Positions 33,555 to 43,023 of a stretch of 64,000 bases of DNA are shown here, piece by piece; positions within the stretch are counted from its first letter, which is position 1; each line of letters starts with the position of its first letter. The stretch covers positions 1 through 64,000 of the forward strand of contig JBEKTY010000014.1 of the NCBI GenBank assembly GCA_049515555.1, given 5' to 3'. The notes under the pieces are model-generated. The model made no database searches. It was not told where the DNA came from and worked only from the letters and a program-made list of their open reading frames with translations. The translations under genes and the position numbers were made by a program. Source of the DNA: JBEKTY01 sp049515555. GTDB taxonomy: Bacteria; Planctomycetota; Planctomycetia; Pirellulales; Thermoguttaceae.

Positions 33555-34562
33555 ATGGCACGACCCGTGACGATGTTTACCGGCCAATGGGCCGACCTTC
33601 CGTTGGAGGAGCTGGCCAAGAAGTTCAGCGGATTCGGCTACGACGGGCTCGAGCTGGCCTGCTGGGGCGACCACTTCCAAGTCGATCTGGCCCTGGCCCA
33701 GCCCGACTACTGCCAGCGGAAACGCGAGCTGCTGGATCGCCACGGCCTGCAGGTCTGGGCGATCAGCAATCACCTCGTCGGCCAGGCGGTGCTGGACGTG
33801 ATCGACGAGCGGCACAAGGCCATCCTGCCGCCGGCGGTGTGGGGCGACGGCAAGCCGGCCGGCGTCAACGCGCGTGCCGCCCAGGAGATGAAGGACGCGG
33901 CCCGCGCGGCCCAGAAACTGGGCATCCAAATCGTCAACGGGTTCACCGGCTCGAGCATCTGGCAATGGCTGTACTCCTTCCCGCCGGTCTCGCCCCAGGC
34001 CATCGACGACGGCTTCAAGCTGCTGGCCGAGCGCTGGAACCCCATCCTGGACGTGTTCGCCGAGTGCGGGGTGAAGTTCGCCCTGGAGGTCCATCCCACC
34101 GAGATCGCCTTCGACCTGTACACGGCCGAGCGGGCCCTGGAAGCCCTCGACTGGCGCGAGGAGTTCGGCTTCAACCTGGACCCCAGCCATCTGATCTGGC
34201 AGGGCGTCGATCCGGTGGAATTCATTCGCCGCTTCCCGGACCGCATTTTCCACGTGCACATGAAGGACGCCATCGTAACGCTCAACGGCCGCAGCGGCAT
34301 CCTCTCCAGCCACCTGAACTTCGGCGATCCGCGGCGGGGTTGGGACTTCCGCTCGCTGGGCCACGGCGGCGTGAACTTCGAGGAAATGATCCGGGCCCTG
34401 AACCAGGCCGGCTATCAGGGCCCGCTGTCGGTCGAGTGGGAGGACAGCGGCATGGATCGCGACCACGGAGCGAAGGAGGCCTGCGAGTTCGTGCGGAAGG
34501 CCGACTTCGAGCCCAGCCGCCGCGCCTTCGACTCGGCCTTCGACAAGGAAGAACAGGGCTGA
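33555..34562 (+). CDS. Sugar phosphate isomerase/epimerase (TIM barrel)
   Basis: 335 residues of the xylose-isomerase-like/AP endonuclease 2 family. Metal-site residues appear in YDGLELACWGDHF, KFALEVHPTEIAFD, FNLDPSHLIWQG and FHVHMKDAI, ending with PLSVEWEDSGMD. No signal peptide, unlike the Tat-exported relative at 21495, so it acts in the cytoplasm. Similar planctomycete proteins accompany myo-inositol or aldose metabolism; the sugar is not clear here. ATG 33555 has AAGGGAG upstream. The gene stands alone. Confidence 0.85.
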   Translation: MARPVTMFTGQWADLPLEELAKKFSGFGYDGLELACWGDHFQVDLALAQPDYCQRKRELLDRHGLQVWAISNHLVGQAVLDVIDERHKAILPPAVWGDGKPAGVNARAAQEMKDAARAAQKLGIQIVNGFTGSSIWQWLYSFPPVSPQAIDDGFKLLAERWNPILDVFAECGVKFALEVHPTEIAFDLYTAERALEALDWREEFGFNLDPSHLIWQGVDPVEFIRRFPDRIFHVHMKDAIVTLNGRSGILSSHLNFGDPRRGWDFRSLGHGGVNFEEMIRALNQAGYQGPLSVEWEDSGMDRDHGAKEACEFVRKADFEPSRRAFDSAFDKEEQG

Positions 34563-34569
34563 ACCATTT

Positions 34570-34718
34570 TCGACGGACGAGGGGAGACGGACGACGGGAG
34601 ACGGACGACGGGAGACGGACGACGGGCGGGAGCTTGTAGGGTGGGACAAGCGCAGCGCGGTCCCACCACGATTACCGCCGATTCATGGTGGGACTGCGCT
34701 GCGCTTGCCTCACCCTAC
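34570..34718. repeat. 14-bp tandem array plus inverted repeat
   Basis: 34570-34627 consists of gggagacggacgac units. It is followed by an inverted repeat, gtagggtgggacaagcgcag... (34636-34670) with ...gcgcttgcctcaccctac (34684-34718). The hairpin matches no other family in the window but has the same outline. Confidence 0.65.
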
Positions 34719-34753
34719 CCACGGCCCACAAGACCCACCCTACCCGGGCCGCC

Positions 34754-35983
34754 TTACACCTGGTTGCCGTGTTCCGGCGGCTTCTTATCAGGCGTTTTTT
34801 TCTCGAGGGCTTTCTTCTCGGGCGGCTTCTTCTCGCACGGTTTCTTGACAGCCGGCGGCGGGGCCGGCTTGCCGCGCAATTCGTCGACCGCCTTGACCAG
34901 GGCGTCGACGTGCTTATTCATACCGTCCACCGCCCGGCGACACTCGTCCAGGCGGCGGCTGAGGTCGCTGAGTTGCTTTTCGAGGCGGCCTTCCAGGCCC
35001 GGCAGCCGGCCCGGCAGATTGAGCATGCCATGTGGCGGCATCGGCGGCGCTGCGTCGGCCTGCCCCGGCGGCACGTTTCTGAAGGTCGCCAAACCCTGCC
35101 CCGGCGCCAAGCTCCAGAACACGTTCCCCGAACCCAGGTGCAACAGCCGCTGGGCTTCGGGCCGGACCTTGTCGGGCAGCTTGCCCAGGTCGGGCTCGGT
35201 AGCCTGCCACTTCTCCTTCTCGTGCGTTACGGTGACTTGGGCCGGCTTCTGGTTCTCGCGAACGATCTCGATCTTGTAGCCATCGGGCAAAACGGCCTCC
35301 GTCTTGACCGTGGTAGTCACGCTAGTGGCGCCGGGAACCGAGGCGCCGGGCGGCAGGAGCTGGCCCGGATGAATGAAGTGAAACTCCATCTGGCCGCCGG
35401 GCCCCTGGGGCATCACTTGCCGCATCCACGACTCGATCGACTTCAGCGCGTCCTGGTCCGGCTTCCCTTCGCTGCCGAAGCTCAGGCTGAAGGCCCCCGC
35501 CGGGCGCTTGGCCGGCGTGGCGGCGATCGTCTGCCGCTTGCCGTCCCGCAGGACATCCAGCGCGAGCTTGCCCTCCCGTACTTTATTGATCTCCCGGACG
35601 AGGTCGGCGGGCTCCTTCAGCAGGCGGTCGTTGGCCTTCAGGAGGATATCGGATTTCTTAATTCCCGCCTTGGCCGCCGGGCTGTCGGGTAGCACGTTTT
35701 CCACCACCAGCCCCCGCACCTTGGGCAGCTTCAATTCGGCCGGCAACGGCTCGGAGGCCGGCTCGACGGCGATCCCCAGCCAGTATTCGCCCGGCCGAAC
35801 CACGGCGGCTCCCTCCGCTCGCTCCGCGATCAATTCCAGGCCGAGGCCGCCCGGTTCTCCTATCTGGATCACTGCGCCAGGCCCGCCCGGCCCAATCCCA
35901 TCTTCCGCCCTGGCTAGCGCCGGTACCATGGCTGCGCCCAACAGGGCCAGCACAACTGCGCTCATCAGCCAATGCTTCGACAT
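34754..35983 (-). CDS. Secreted PDZ-domain protein
   Basis: 409 residues: signal peptide (WLMSAVVLALLGAAMVPALA), a PDZ domain (about 65-160, YWLGIAVEPASEPLP, VRGLVVENVLPDSPAAKAGI, KKSDILLKANDRLLKEP), a middle beta-rich part, then a coiled coil (LEKQLSDLSRRLDECRRAVD) and a tail of KKPPEKKALEKK repeats. There is no protease triad, so it is a peptide-binding or scaffold protein outside the cytoplasm. The lysine/proline tail resembles cell-envelope anchors. Its 3' end abuts the inverted-repeat block at 34684-34718. ATG 35983 follows GGAGCAG. Confidence 0.8.
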   Translation of the reverse strand: MSKHWLMSAVVLALLGAAMVPALARAEDGIGPGGPGAVIQIGEPGGLGLELIAERAEGAAVVRPGEYWLGIAVEPASEPLPAELKLPKVRGLVVENVLPDSPAAKAGIKKSDILLKANDRLLKEPADLVREINKVREGKLALDVLRDGKRQTIAATPAKRPAGAFSLSFGSEGKPDQDALKSIESWMRQVMPQGPGGQMEFHFIHPGQLLPPGASVPGATSVTTTVKTEAVLPDGYKIEIVRENQKPAQVTVTHEKEKWQATEPDLGKLPDKVRPEAQRLLHLGSGNVFWSLAPGQGLATFRNVPPGQADAAPPMPPHGMLNLPGRLPGLEGRLEKQLSDLSRRLDECRRAVDGMNKHVDALVKAVDELRGKPAPPPAVKKPCEKKPPEKKALEKKTPDKKPPEHGNQV

Positions 35984-36328
35984 GATCTGCTCCTTTTGTG
36001 TGTCGCAGGCGGCTGGCCTGCAAGTTGTGAAACGAATCCTCGTGCCGCTCCTAACTGGACTTTTGCAAATTGCGGATGCCCGGTCCCCTCTCCCTCCGGG
36101 AGAGGGCTAGAGTGAGGGGAATTTGTGAGGATACCGCTTTTCCAGTTTCCGAGACCATCACAGCTTCCCCTCACCCCGGCCCTCTCCCAGAGGGAGAGGG
36201 GGACCACTTGTGCGGTCTTCACCCCACTGCAAAACTCTGATCCTTACGTCGCTCCTCGCAAAGCCGCTAACCTGGGGACTGTCCAAATTTTCGTCCGACG
36301 AAAATGGGACTGTCCCCTTTTGGACACC
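35984..36328. repeat. Repeat-filled spacer: REP pair and ggggactgtcc hairpin
   Basis: A CCCTCTCCC REP pair lies at 36085-36119 and 36167-36202, with the ggacttttgcaaa leader at 36057. A second hairpin pairs 36274-36295 (ggggactgtccaaattttcg...) with 36297-36317. No gene is supported in these 345 bp. Confidence 0.75.
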
Positions 36329-37087
36329 TCACAAAGCCGGCCGGCCCACGAAATGGACATCGACTTGCTCCACGGGCATGACCAGCCGGCGGCCGTCATT
36401 CAAGTCCACGGGTATCAACTCGCGATGTTGGCGGACCTCATGGCCGGTCCGCTGGAAGGCCTGCAATACGTCGGCCGGCATCGCCCCGGGCAGGCGTTCC
36501 AGCCAGCCGGGGTCCAGGGTGTCGCGGCGGACGGCGGGCACGCGGATCGGTTCCATCGCCCCGCCCGATCCCTCGGGCGCCGCCAGCGTCACCATTTCCC
36601 ACTGCTCGGCGGGCCCGCCGCGGTTCTGCGCCGGATCGGCCGAGGCATCCTGCCGATGCCCGGGGCCGGCCGGCGCAGACACCAAGCGGTGAGCCTCGCC
36701 CTCGCCCGTGGCGAGCGCGCCTGCCATAGGCCGGCCGCCGGCCGGACCGGCGGGCCAGCCGTCGCGGAGCCGCGTGCCCAGAAGGAAGGCCACCAGGAAG
36801 CTGGCCGCCACGGCCAGCAGCGTGCCCAGGCGGCCCCGCCACCGCGCGGGGCCGGCCGTCGCCGGCCGCCCCACGGCCTCGATCGGCCGGCGGACCATGC
36901 TCCCCAATTCCTTCCGCCAGGACTGCGACTCGAGAAACGCCAGCGCACACCGCCGCCAGCCGTCGGGTTCCTGCTCCAACCGGCTGAGCAATGCCCGCCG
37001 CTCCGGCTCATCCAACTCGTCGTCGACCAGGAAGTCCAGCCGCCGCTCGTCGGCGGGAAGGCTCGTCAATTCGTCGTTCGGGTTCAT
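36329..37087 (-). CDS. Anti-sigma factor-like membrane protein
   Basis: 252 residues. Residues 1-80 hold an acidic helical domain (DERRLDFLVDDELDEPERRA, LEQEPDGWRRCALAFLES) of the kind that binds ECF sigma factors. One membrane segment follows (LLAVAASFLVAFLLGTRL, about residue 95), then a low-complexity Pro/Gly/Ala region and a C-terminal domain outside the membrane. The ATG at 37087 overlaps the sigma gene's stop (ATGA), so the pair is translationally coupled. No CHCC zinc motif (ZAS type) is seen. Confidence 0.78.
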   Translation of the reverse strand: MNPNDELTSLPADERRLDFLVDDELDEPERRALLSRLEQEPDGWRRCALAFLESQSWRKELGSMVRRPIEAVGRPATAGPARWRGRLGTLLAVAASFLVAFLLGTRLRDGWPAGPAGGRPMAGALATGEGEAHRLVSAPAGPGHRQDASADPAQNRGGPAEQWEMVTLAAPEGSGGAMEPIRVPAVRRDTLDPGWLERLPGAMPADVLQAFQRTGHEVRQHRELIPVDLNDGRRLVMPVEQVDVHFVGRPAL

Positions 37088-37692
37088 TTGCCCGTCCCCA
37101 GCTTCAAAGGAGAGAATCCTGCTGGCACGTCTTCAACCGCGGCCAACTCGCTGCGCAGGCGCTGCCGGGCCCGATGCAACCGGGCCTCGACCGCGCTTTG
37201 ACTAACTCCCAAGTGCCGCGCCAAATGCCGGTAACTCCAATCTTCCGTGTACTTAAGCAGCAAAATCTCCGCGTCGCGCCGCGGCAAACGCCCCAGCGCG
37301 GCGCGGACCTGCTCCCCCCGTTCCTTGGCCAAGAGCCAGTCCAGCGGATCGGGCGACCGGTCCGACTCGCTCGGCCGGGTTCGCTGGGCGTAGCGATCGA
37401 TCAGCTTCCGCCCGCGCCCTTGCTTCCGCCGGTACAGCAGCGAATGCGTCACTGCCAGCCGGTACAGCCAGGGGGCCACCTTCTCGGCGTCGGCGATCGG
37501 CGCATGCTGCCGGACCGCCGCCAGCGAGACATCCTGCATCACCTCTTCCACGGCCTGCCATTGCCCCAGGCGGGCATAGACCACGGTCCGCAGCCACCGG
37601 TCGTGCGCCGCCAGCGCAGCCGACCAGTCGATGCGCTGCCGTGGGTCGCCGCCGTCAGGTTCTGGGCGAGGATTAGGCTGGGTCATGGCCAT
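37084..37692 (-). CDS. ECF-family RNA polymerase sigma factor
   Basis: 202 residues with sigma region 2 (AALAAHDRWLRTVVYARLGQ, EEVMQDVSLAAVRQHAPI, WLYRLAVTHSLLYRRKQG) and region 4 (LGRLPRRDAEILLLKYTEDW, YRHLARHLGVSQSAVEARL). Region 1.1/1.2 are absent as expected of ECF sigmas. Coupled to the membrane anti-sigma-like gene downstream. ATG 37692 and 37686 are both possible; no strong Shine-Dalgarno. A perfect 32-bp inverted repeat lies 59 bp upstream of the start (37751-37835) and may affect its expression. Confidence 0.88.
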   Translation of the reverse strand: MAMTQPNPRPEPDGGDPRQRIDWSAALAAHDRWLRTVVYARLGQWQAVEEVMQDVSLAAVRQHAPIADAEKVAPWLYRLAVTHSLLYRRKQGRGRKLIDRYAQRTRPSESDRSPDPLDWLLAKERGEQVRAALGRLPRRDAEILLLKYTEDWSYRHLARHLGVSQSAVEARLHRARQRLRSELAAVEDVPAGFSPLKLGTGK

Positions 37693-37750
37693 GAAGACAG
37701 TTTCCGCCGCCGGTGAAACCTTGCACAAGCCCCACGCGGATCGGCCGCAC

Positions 37751-37835
37751 CAATGTATCAGGCACACTCCGTGTGCCGTCCGTTGAAGCGGAACAAGGCA
37801 TGGCGGACGGCACACGGAGTGTGCCTGATACATTG
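37751..37835. repeat. Perfect 32-bp inverted repeat
   Basis: 37751-37782 (caatgtatcaggcacactcc...) is exactly complementary to 37804-37835; loop 21 bp. The GGCACACTCCGTGTGCC core recurs in half form at 43564-43590 and 43733-43757. It lies upstream of both the ECF sigma gene (-) and the DUF4139 gene (+). Confidence 0.85.
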
Positions 37836-38005
37836 ACGCCTCTCAACAAAAACCTTGCACAGGCGCCACAACTTATTATCCCGTTGCAACTTACGGCCGG
37901 CAATAGCCGGCGTCCGGGGAACTTCTTCCGCGACAGGATCGTCCAACGACGTAGAATTATGTGTTGCACCGGCCCACCATGCTGTCCAAACGGAGGTTTC
38001 GTCCC

Positions 38006-40342
38006 ATGTTCTTGCGCTGCAGTTTCTTGCGACATCCGCTCGTCGGGGTATTGGTTCTGCTGGCGGCTGCTTTTTCGGCCGCGTGGATCGTTTCGCGGCC
38101 ATCGCCGCCGGGGGCGATTGCAGCCCCACCTGTGGCGGGTGACGCGGGCGTGTCGCCCGCATCGGCGGTTGCCGGCACTCCTGGTCCAGCTACCGTAGGC
38201 GATAAGGGGGGGCGGCATGCGTCACCCTCGGCCCCGGCCGCCGCGGGCCATCCGCCGTCGGGCGTGGAAGGCAATACCGGCCTGGCCCTGCGGCGCGTCG
38301 TCCTGTTCAGCTCCGGCGTGGGGTTCTTTGAACATGCCGGCGAGGTCCGCGACAACGCCAAGGTCGAGCTCAAGTTCAAGGTCAAGGACATCAACGACCT
38401 GCTGAAAAGCATGGTGGTCCAGGACCTCAGCGGCGGCCGCGTCTCGACGGTCGGCTACGGCTCCAGCGATCCCCTGGAACGCCGGCTGAGCAGCTTCGCC
38501 GTCAACCTCAACGGCAATCCGCGGCTCTCGGCACTGCTGGAGCAGGTGCGGGGCGAGAAGGTCGAGGTCGACGCCCCCAACAAGATCACCGGCGTCATCG
38601 TCGGCCTGGAGACCCGCAAGCTGGAACTGGGCAAGGACCGCTTCATCGACGCCGACGTGCTCAACCTGCTCACCGACGAGGGGCTGCGGAGCGTCACGCT
38701 GGAAAGCTGTAGCCGCATCAAGCTGGTCAACGAGCGGCTCGACGCCGAGATCCGCAAGGCCCTGACCGTGCTGGCCGGCACGCACGCCACCGACAAGAAG
38801 ACGGTGACAATCAACTTCCAAGGCGCGGGCCGGCGCAACGTCCGCATCGGCTACGTCGAGGAGGCCCCGGTGTGGAAGACCAGCTACCGGCTGGAAGTCG
38901 GCTCGCTGGAGGCCGGCGCCGCGGGGCGGGAGGCCGAGAATCGTCCGGCGGGGAAGAAGGCCACGCTGCTGCAAGGGTGGGCGATCGTCGAGAACCCGAC
39001 CGAGGAGGATTGGAACGACGTGCGGCTGGCGCTGGTCAGCGGCCGTCCGATCTCGTTCACCATGGACCTGTATTCGCCGCTGTACATTCCGCGGCCGGAG
39101 GTCGAGTTGGAGCGGTTCGCGTCGCTGCGGCCGCCGGCCTACGAGCAGGACCTGGCCCGCCGCGAACAGGAATTCGGCAAGAAAGCGGCCGCGATGTCCG
39201 ACCGGGCCGGACAAGCGCAGTTGGGACGTGCCCGGGCGGCGCTCAGGGCCTTGCCCGCCCCAGCCGCGCCCATGGCGGCCACGGCGGGCGCCGCCATGGA
39301 GGGCAAAGGGATGGCGGGCGATCGCGACGCCGAGCAAGCCTTGGACCTCGGCCGGGGCGTCCAGTCGGCCGCCACGGCCGCCAACGTGGGCGAGCTGTTC
39401 CAGTACGCCATCACCACGCCCGTCACGCTCTCCCGCCACGAATCGGCCATGTTGCCCATCGTCAACGAGCCGGTGCAGGCCGAGAAACTCTCGATCTACG
39501 ACCCCGCCGTGCAGCCCAAGCATCCGCTGTGCGCATTGCGGCTGACAAACTCCACCGATCTGCACCTGATGCAAGGGCCGATCACCGTCTTCGACGGCGG
39601 AGTGTATGCCGGCGACGCCACGATCGCCGACCTCGCCCCCGGCGGCCAGCGCTTGGTCAGCTACGCCCTGGACCTGGACACCGAGGTCGCCCCGGAGAGC
39701 ACCGGCCGGCCCGAGCAACTGGTCAGCGTCCGGCTGGTCAAGGGCACGCTGATCGCCGAGCAGAAGCACGCCCGGGCCCAGCAGTACACGATCAAGAACT
39801 CCAGCCGCGTGGTGAAGAACGTGCTCATCGAGTATCCCCACGACCCGAGCTGGACGCTGGTCGCGCCCAAGGAGCCGGCCGAGAAGACGCGAGACAAGTA
39901 TCGTTTTGCGGTCGAGGCCCGGCCGGGCGTCCCGGCCAAGCTGGTCGTCGAGGAGGAGCGGACCGACAGCCAGCACATCGCCCTGTCGAACCTCGAGCCG
40001 CCGGCGATCGAGATCTACCTGGGCGCGAAGGCGGCCAGCGACAAGGTCAAGCAAGCCCTGGCCGACGTGATCAAGCGGAAGCAGGCCCTGGCCGAGGTGG
40101 TCCAGCGGCGGGGCCAACTCGAGCAGCAGATCCGCACCATCGGCGAGGAGCAGTCGCGGATCCGCGAGAACATGGCCCGCCTGGACCACAATACCGACCT
40201 CTACAAGCGGTACGTCAAGAAGTTCTCCGACCAGGAGGACGAAATCGAACGCTACCGCGGCCAGATCAAGGAGTTCAGCGAGCGGGAGACGAAGCTCCGC
40301 AAGGACCTGGACGAGTACCTGATCGGCTTGAGTCTGGACTGA
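38006..40342 (+). CDS. Secreted DUF4139-type protein
   Basis: 778 residues: signal peptide (LVGVLVLLAAAFSAAWIVS), a low-complexity alanine/proline region (about 30-80), then a beta-sandwich region with DUF4139-like segments (RVVLFSSGVGFFEHAGEV, VEEAPVWKTSYRLEVG, EDWNDVRLALVSGRPISFT, ALRLTNSTDLHLMQGPITVF). It ends with a long coiled coil (QIRTIGEEQSRIRENMARLD, RYRGQIKEFSERETKLRKD). Role unknown; probably envelope-associated. ATG 38006 has GGAGG nine bases upstream. A perfect palindrome (38144-38160, gcgggcg/cgcccgc) sits in the low-complexity part, in frame. Confidence 0.8.
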   Translation: MFLRCSFLRHPLVGVLVLLAAAFSAAWIVSRPSPPGAIAAPPVAGDAGVSPASAVAGTPGPATVGDKGGRHASPSAPAAAGHPPSGVEGNTGLALRRVVLFSSGVGFFEHAGEVRDNAKVELKFKVKDINDLLKSMVVQDLSGGRVSTVGYGSSDPLERRLSSFAVNLNGNPRLSALLEQVRGEKVEVDAPNKITGVIVGLETRKLELGKDRFIDADVLNLLTDEGLRSVTLESCSRIKLVNERLDAEIRKALTVLAGTHATDKKTVTINFQGAGRRNVRIGYVEEAPVWKTSYRLEVGSLEAGAAGREAENRPAGKKATLLQGWAIVENPTEEDWNDVRLALVSGRPISFTMDLYSPLYIPRPEVELERFASLRPPAYEQDLARREQEFGKKAAAMSDRAGQAQLGRARAALRALPAPAAPMAATAGAAMEGKGMAGDRDAEQALDLGRGVQSAATAANVGELFQYAITTPVTLSRHESAMLPIVNEPVQAEKLSIYDPAVQPKHPLCALRLTNSTDLHLMQGPITVFDGGVYAGDATIADLAPGGQRLVSYALDLDTEVAPESTGRPEQLVSVRLVKGTLIAEQKHARAQQYTIKNSSRVVKNVLIEYPHDPSWTLVAPKEPAEKTRDKYRFAVEARPGVPAKLVVEEERTDSQHIALSNLEPPAIEIYLGAKAASDKVKQALADVIKRKQALAEVVQRRGQLEQQIRTIGEEQSRIRENMARLDHNTDLYKRYVKKFSDQEDEIERYRGQIKEFSERETKLRKDLDEYLIGLSLD

Positions 40343-40361
40343 GCCGCGCCGCGGCAAGGAT

Positions 40362-40491
40362 GAAGGCGGAGGGAGGAGGGCGGAAGGCGGAGGGCGGAAG
40401 GCGGAAGGCGGAAGGCGGAGGGTGGCACTGGCGCCAGTGCTTGTGCGTGCCACTGGCGGAGGGTGCCGCTGGCGTCTCGCCAGTGCCACCC
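40362..40491. repeat. GGCGGAA tract and diverged GGTGGCACTG palindrome
   Basis: 40362-40419 is a purine-rich tandem tract of gcggaag units. 40420-40491 pairs as gggtggcactggcgccagtg with ...cgccagtgccaccc. It fills most of the space between the DUF4139 gene and recO. Confidence 0.65.
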
Positions 40492-40546
40492 CTACAATGG
40501 TGATGCCGCGCCCGGGAGCCCCGCCGACTGGACGAAGTTCTCATCC

Positions 40547-41311
40547 ATGCCTTCCGAAAAAGCCACCGCGATCTGCCTCCGAACCGTTGAGTTCAGCGAG
40601 ACCAGCCTGGTGGTTACGCTGTTCACGCGGGAGTTCGGCAAGATAGGGGCTTTGGCTAAGGGCGCCCGGCGGCCCAAGAACCCCTTCGAGTCTGCTCTTG
40701 ACGTGTTGACCCTTTGTCGAATAGTCTTCCTCCACAAATCGTCCGAAGCGCTCGACTTAGTGACGGAGGCCAAGCTCCTGCGGCGGTTTCGGCCCCAGGG
40801 GCGAAGCCTGGCCGGCCTGTACGCCGGTTACTACGTGGCCGAGCTGCTCGGCGCGATGACCGACGAGAACGATCCTCATCCTGAACTATTCGACCTGGCC
40901 GACGAGACACTGGAAGCCCTGGCCGCCGGCGAGGGCCTTCAGCGGCGGCTGGCACGCTTCGAGCTTGGCGCCTTGCGGCTGCTCGGACACGCGCCTGCGC
41001 TGGACCGCTGTGCCGAGTGCGGCACGCCCCTCCAGCCGGCCGGCCGGATGGCCTTCGGGGCCAGCCACGGCGGCGTGCTGTGCAAGAACTGTCGCGAGGG
41101 AAAGAATGAGGTCGCCGCGGTCAACGCCGGAGTGCTGCGGACGATGGCCCAACTGGCCGACCCGCACGGCCAGGCCTGGCGCCGGATCGAACTCGATCCA
41201 CGCCTGGGGGCCGAGTTGCGCAGGGTGCTGAACCATTACGTCGTCAACCTGCTGGGACGCAAACCACGAATGCACGAGCACCTCGAACAGTTCTGGGCCT
41301 CGCACCGTTGA
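40547..41311 (+). CDS. recO: DNA repair protein RecO
   Basis: 254 residues: N-terminal OB fold (TAICLRTVEFSETSLVVTLF, GKIGALAKGARRPK), a helical domain (LYAGYYVAELLGAMTDENDP) and the C4 zinc finger (CAECGTPLQ and CKNCREG). It acts with RecR, encoded at the left edge, in gap repair. ATG 40547 matches the family N-terminus (MPSEKATAICLRT). The stop is followed 43 bp later by a lipoprotein gene. Full-length. Confidence 0.93.
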   Translation: MPSEKATAICLRTVEFSETSLVVTLFTREFGKIGALAKGARRPKNPFESALDVLTLCRIVFLHKSSEALDLVTEAKLLRRFRPQGRSLAGLYAGYYVAELLGAMTDENDPHPELFDLADETLEALAAGEGLQRRLARFELGALRLLGHAPALDRCAECGTPLQPAGRMAFGASHGGVLCKNCREGKNEVAAVNAGVLRTMAQLADPHGQAWRRIELDPRLGAELRRVLNHYVVNLLGRKPRMHEHLEQFWASHR

Positions 41312-41354
41312 GTTTCTTGAAATAGCCGCACGACAAGGATGCCGCACGACAAGG

Positions 41355-43022
41355 ATGTCGCCAGTGTCACGAATGATCGCGGGATTGGGCCGGGCTATCT
41401 TTGTGCTGGCCGGCGGCGCGGCCCTGCTGGCCGGCTGCACAAGCCCCTTGTCGCGGCCCGCCTCGGCACAGGGCTTGCCGCCGCAGACCAACAACACTGG
41501 CAACGCGGCTTACCCCAACGCCGCTCCCGCCGGGGCCTATCCCAACGCGGCTTACCCCAACGCCGCTCCCGCCGGGGCCTATCCCAACACGGCATACCCG
41601 CCGGCCTATCCTGCCGGGGCCTATCCTGCCGGGGCTTACCCCAACGCCGCTCCTGCCGGGGCGTATCCCAACGCGGCTCCCGCCGGCTGGGGTGGCGTGC
41701 CGAGCGGACCTGGGCCGGCCGGACTTGCACCAGGCGGTCCGCCGTACGCTCCGCCCGCCGGCTACATGCCTGCGGCGTCGCCGGGCTATGCCGGCAATCC
41801 TGGCCCTTCGGCCGCCGCCGTGCGCCAGGGCGCCGGCATTGTGCCGGTGGGCGCAACCGACGTGGCGCCGGCAGGCCGGGATGTAGTGCCTGCCATTGGC
41901 ATGGGCCCGGCGCCGGGGTGGCCTGCCGGCCCGGCGCCCGTGGCGTCGGCGCCGCCGGGCGTGGCGGGCCAGCCGGCCCCCCTCGAGCCCGCCGCCCCGC
42001 CGGATGACAAGAAGAAAGACGAGGACAGCGCTTGGGATTGGACGCACTTGGCGCCGGAGCAGACCTGGAAAGACCTCAAGAAGGCCACCGGCTGGGGGCC
42101 GGACCAAAAACTCGCCCGCGATGTGTTCCAGGAAGGCCTGGCCCTGTTCCGCGACAAGAAATATGAGGAGGCGGCGGATAAGTTCTACACGGCCTCCTGG
42201 CGCTGGCCCGACTCCATGCTCGAAGAAGACGCCCTGTTCCTGATGGGCGAGTGCTATTTCTTCTCGGACAATTACTCGAAGGCCTACGACGCCTATGCGA
42301 ACCTCATGAAACAGCACGAGAACACCCGCTATCTGGATACGGTGATGTCGCGGGTGTTCCGCATCGGCCGGTTTTGGGAGGAGTTGGACGACAAGTCGCA
42401 CCACTGGCCGACCACGCCCAACGCGACGGACAAGACCCGGCCGTGGTTCGACACGGCGGGCAATGCCCTGGGGGCATACGACATGGTGCGGCTGCACGAC
42501 CCGACCGGCCCGCTGGCCGATTCGGCCGTATTTGCCAGCGCCAATTATCATTTCCGGCATGGCGAGTGGGAGGAGGCGGCCTACAATTACGATCTGCTGC
42601 GCAAGGACTATCCCAAGAGCCGCTTCCAGAAGGAGGCGCACCTGTTTGGCCTGCAGGCCAAGCTCCACGTGTACCAGGGGGCGCGGTACGACGTCACGCC
42701 CCTGAACGATGCCGACAACATCGCCAAGCAAACCCTGGCCCAATTCCACGGGCAGATCGGCGACGAGGAGTCGCGCGTGGCCGCCACCCGGGCCAACATC
42801 CGCCAGCAGCGGGCCGAGCGGGAGTGGGCCGTGGCCCAGTACTACGACAACAAGAAGCAATACGGCGCGGCCCGCCTCTATTACCGCACCATCCTCGACA
42901 AGTACCCCGGCACGGAGTGCGCCGATCGGGCCCGGACCCGAATGCAGGAGATCCAAAACGAGCCGGACAACCCGCCCGACCACTTCAAGTGGCTCCATGG
43001 GCTGTTCGAGCGCGAGCGATAA
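41355..43022 (+). CDS. BamD-like lipoprotein with a repetitive N-terminal region
   Basis: 555 residues. A lipoprotein signal (FVLAGGAALLAGC, C27 or so) is followed by about 180 residues of AYPNAAPAG repeats and Pro/Gly/Ala-rich sequence. The C-terminal 320 residues consist of TPR-like helices (VFQEGLALFRDKKYEEAADK, DALFLMGECYFFSDNYSKAY, AARLYYRTILDKYPGTECAD) of the BamD/YfiO type. BamD assists outer-membrane protein assembly. The next gene, 1 bp after the stop, is a LptE-like lipoprotein, so the pair serves envelope biogenesis. The repeat region is unusual for BamD. Confidence 0.82.
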   Translation: MSPVSRMIAGLGRAIFVLAGGAALLAGCTSPLSRPASAQGLPPQTNNTGNAAYPNAAPAGAYPNAAYPNAAPAGAYPNTAYPPAYPAGAYPAGAYPNAAPAGAYPNAAPAGWGGVPSGPGPAGLAPGGPPYAPPAGYMPAASPGYAGNPGPSAAAVRQGAGIVPVGATDVAPAGRDVVPAIGMGPAPGWPAGPAPVASAPPGVAGQPAPLEPAAPPDDKKKDEDSAWDWTHLAPEQTWKDLKKATGWGPDQKLARDVFQEGLALFRDKKYEEAADKFYTASWRWPDSMLEEDALFLMGECYFFSDNYSKAYDAYANLMKQHENTRYLDTVMSRVFRIGRFWEELDDKSHHWPTTPNATDKTRPWFDTAGNALGAYDMVRLHDPTGPLADSAVFASANYHFRHGEWEEAAYNYDLLRKDYPKSRFQKEAHLFGLQAKLHVYQGARYDVTPLNDADNIAKQTLAQFHGQIGDEESRVAATRANIRQQRAEREWAVAQYYDNKKQYGAARLYYRTILDKYPGTECADRARTRMQEIQNEPDNPPDHFKWLHGLFERER

Positions 43023-43023
43023 G

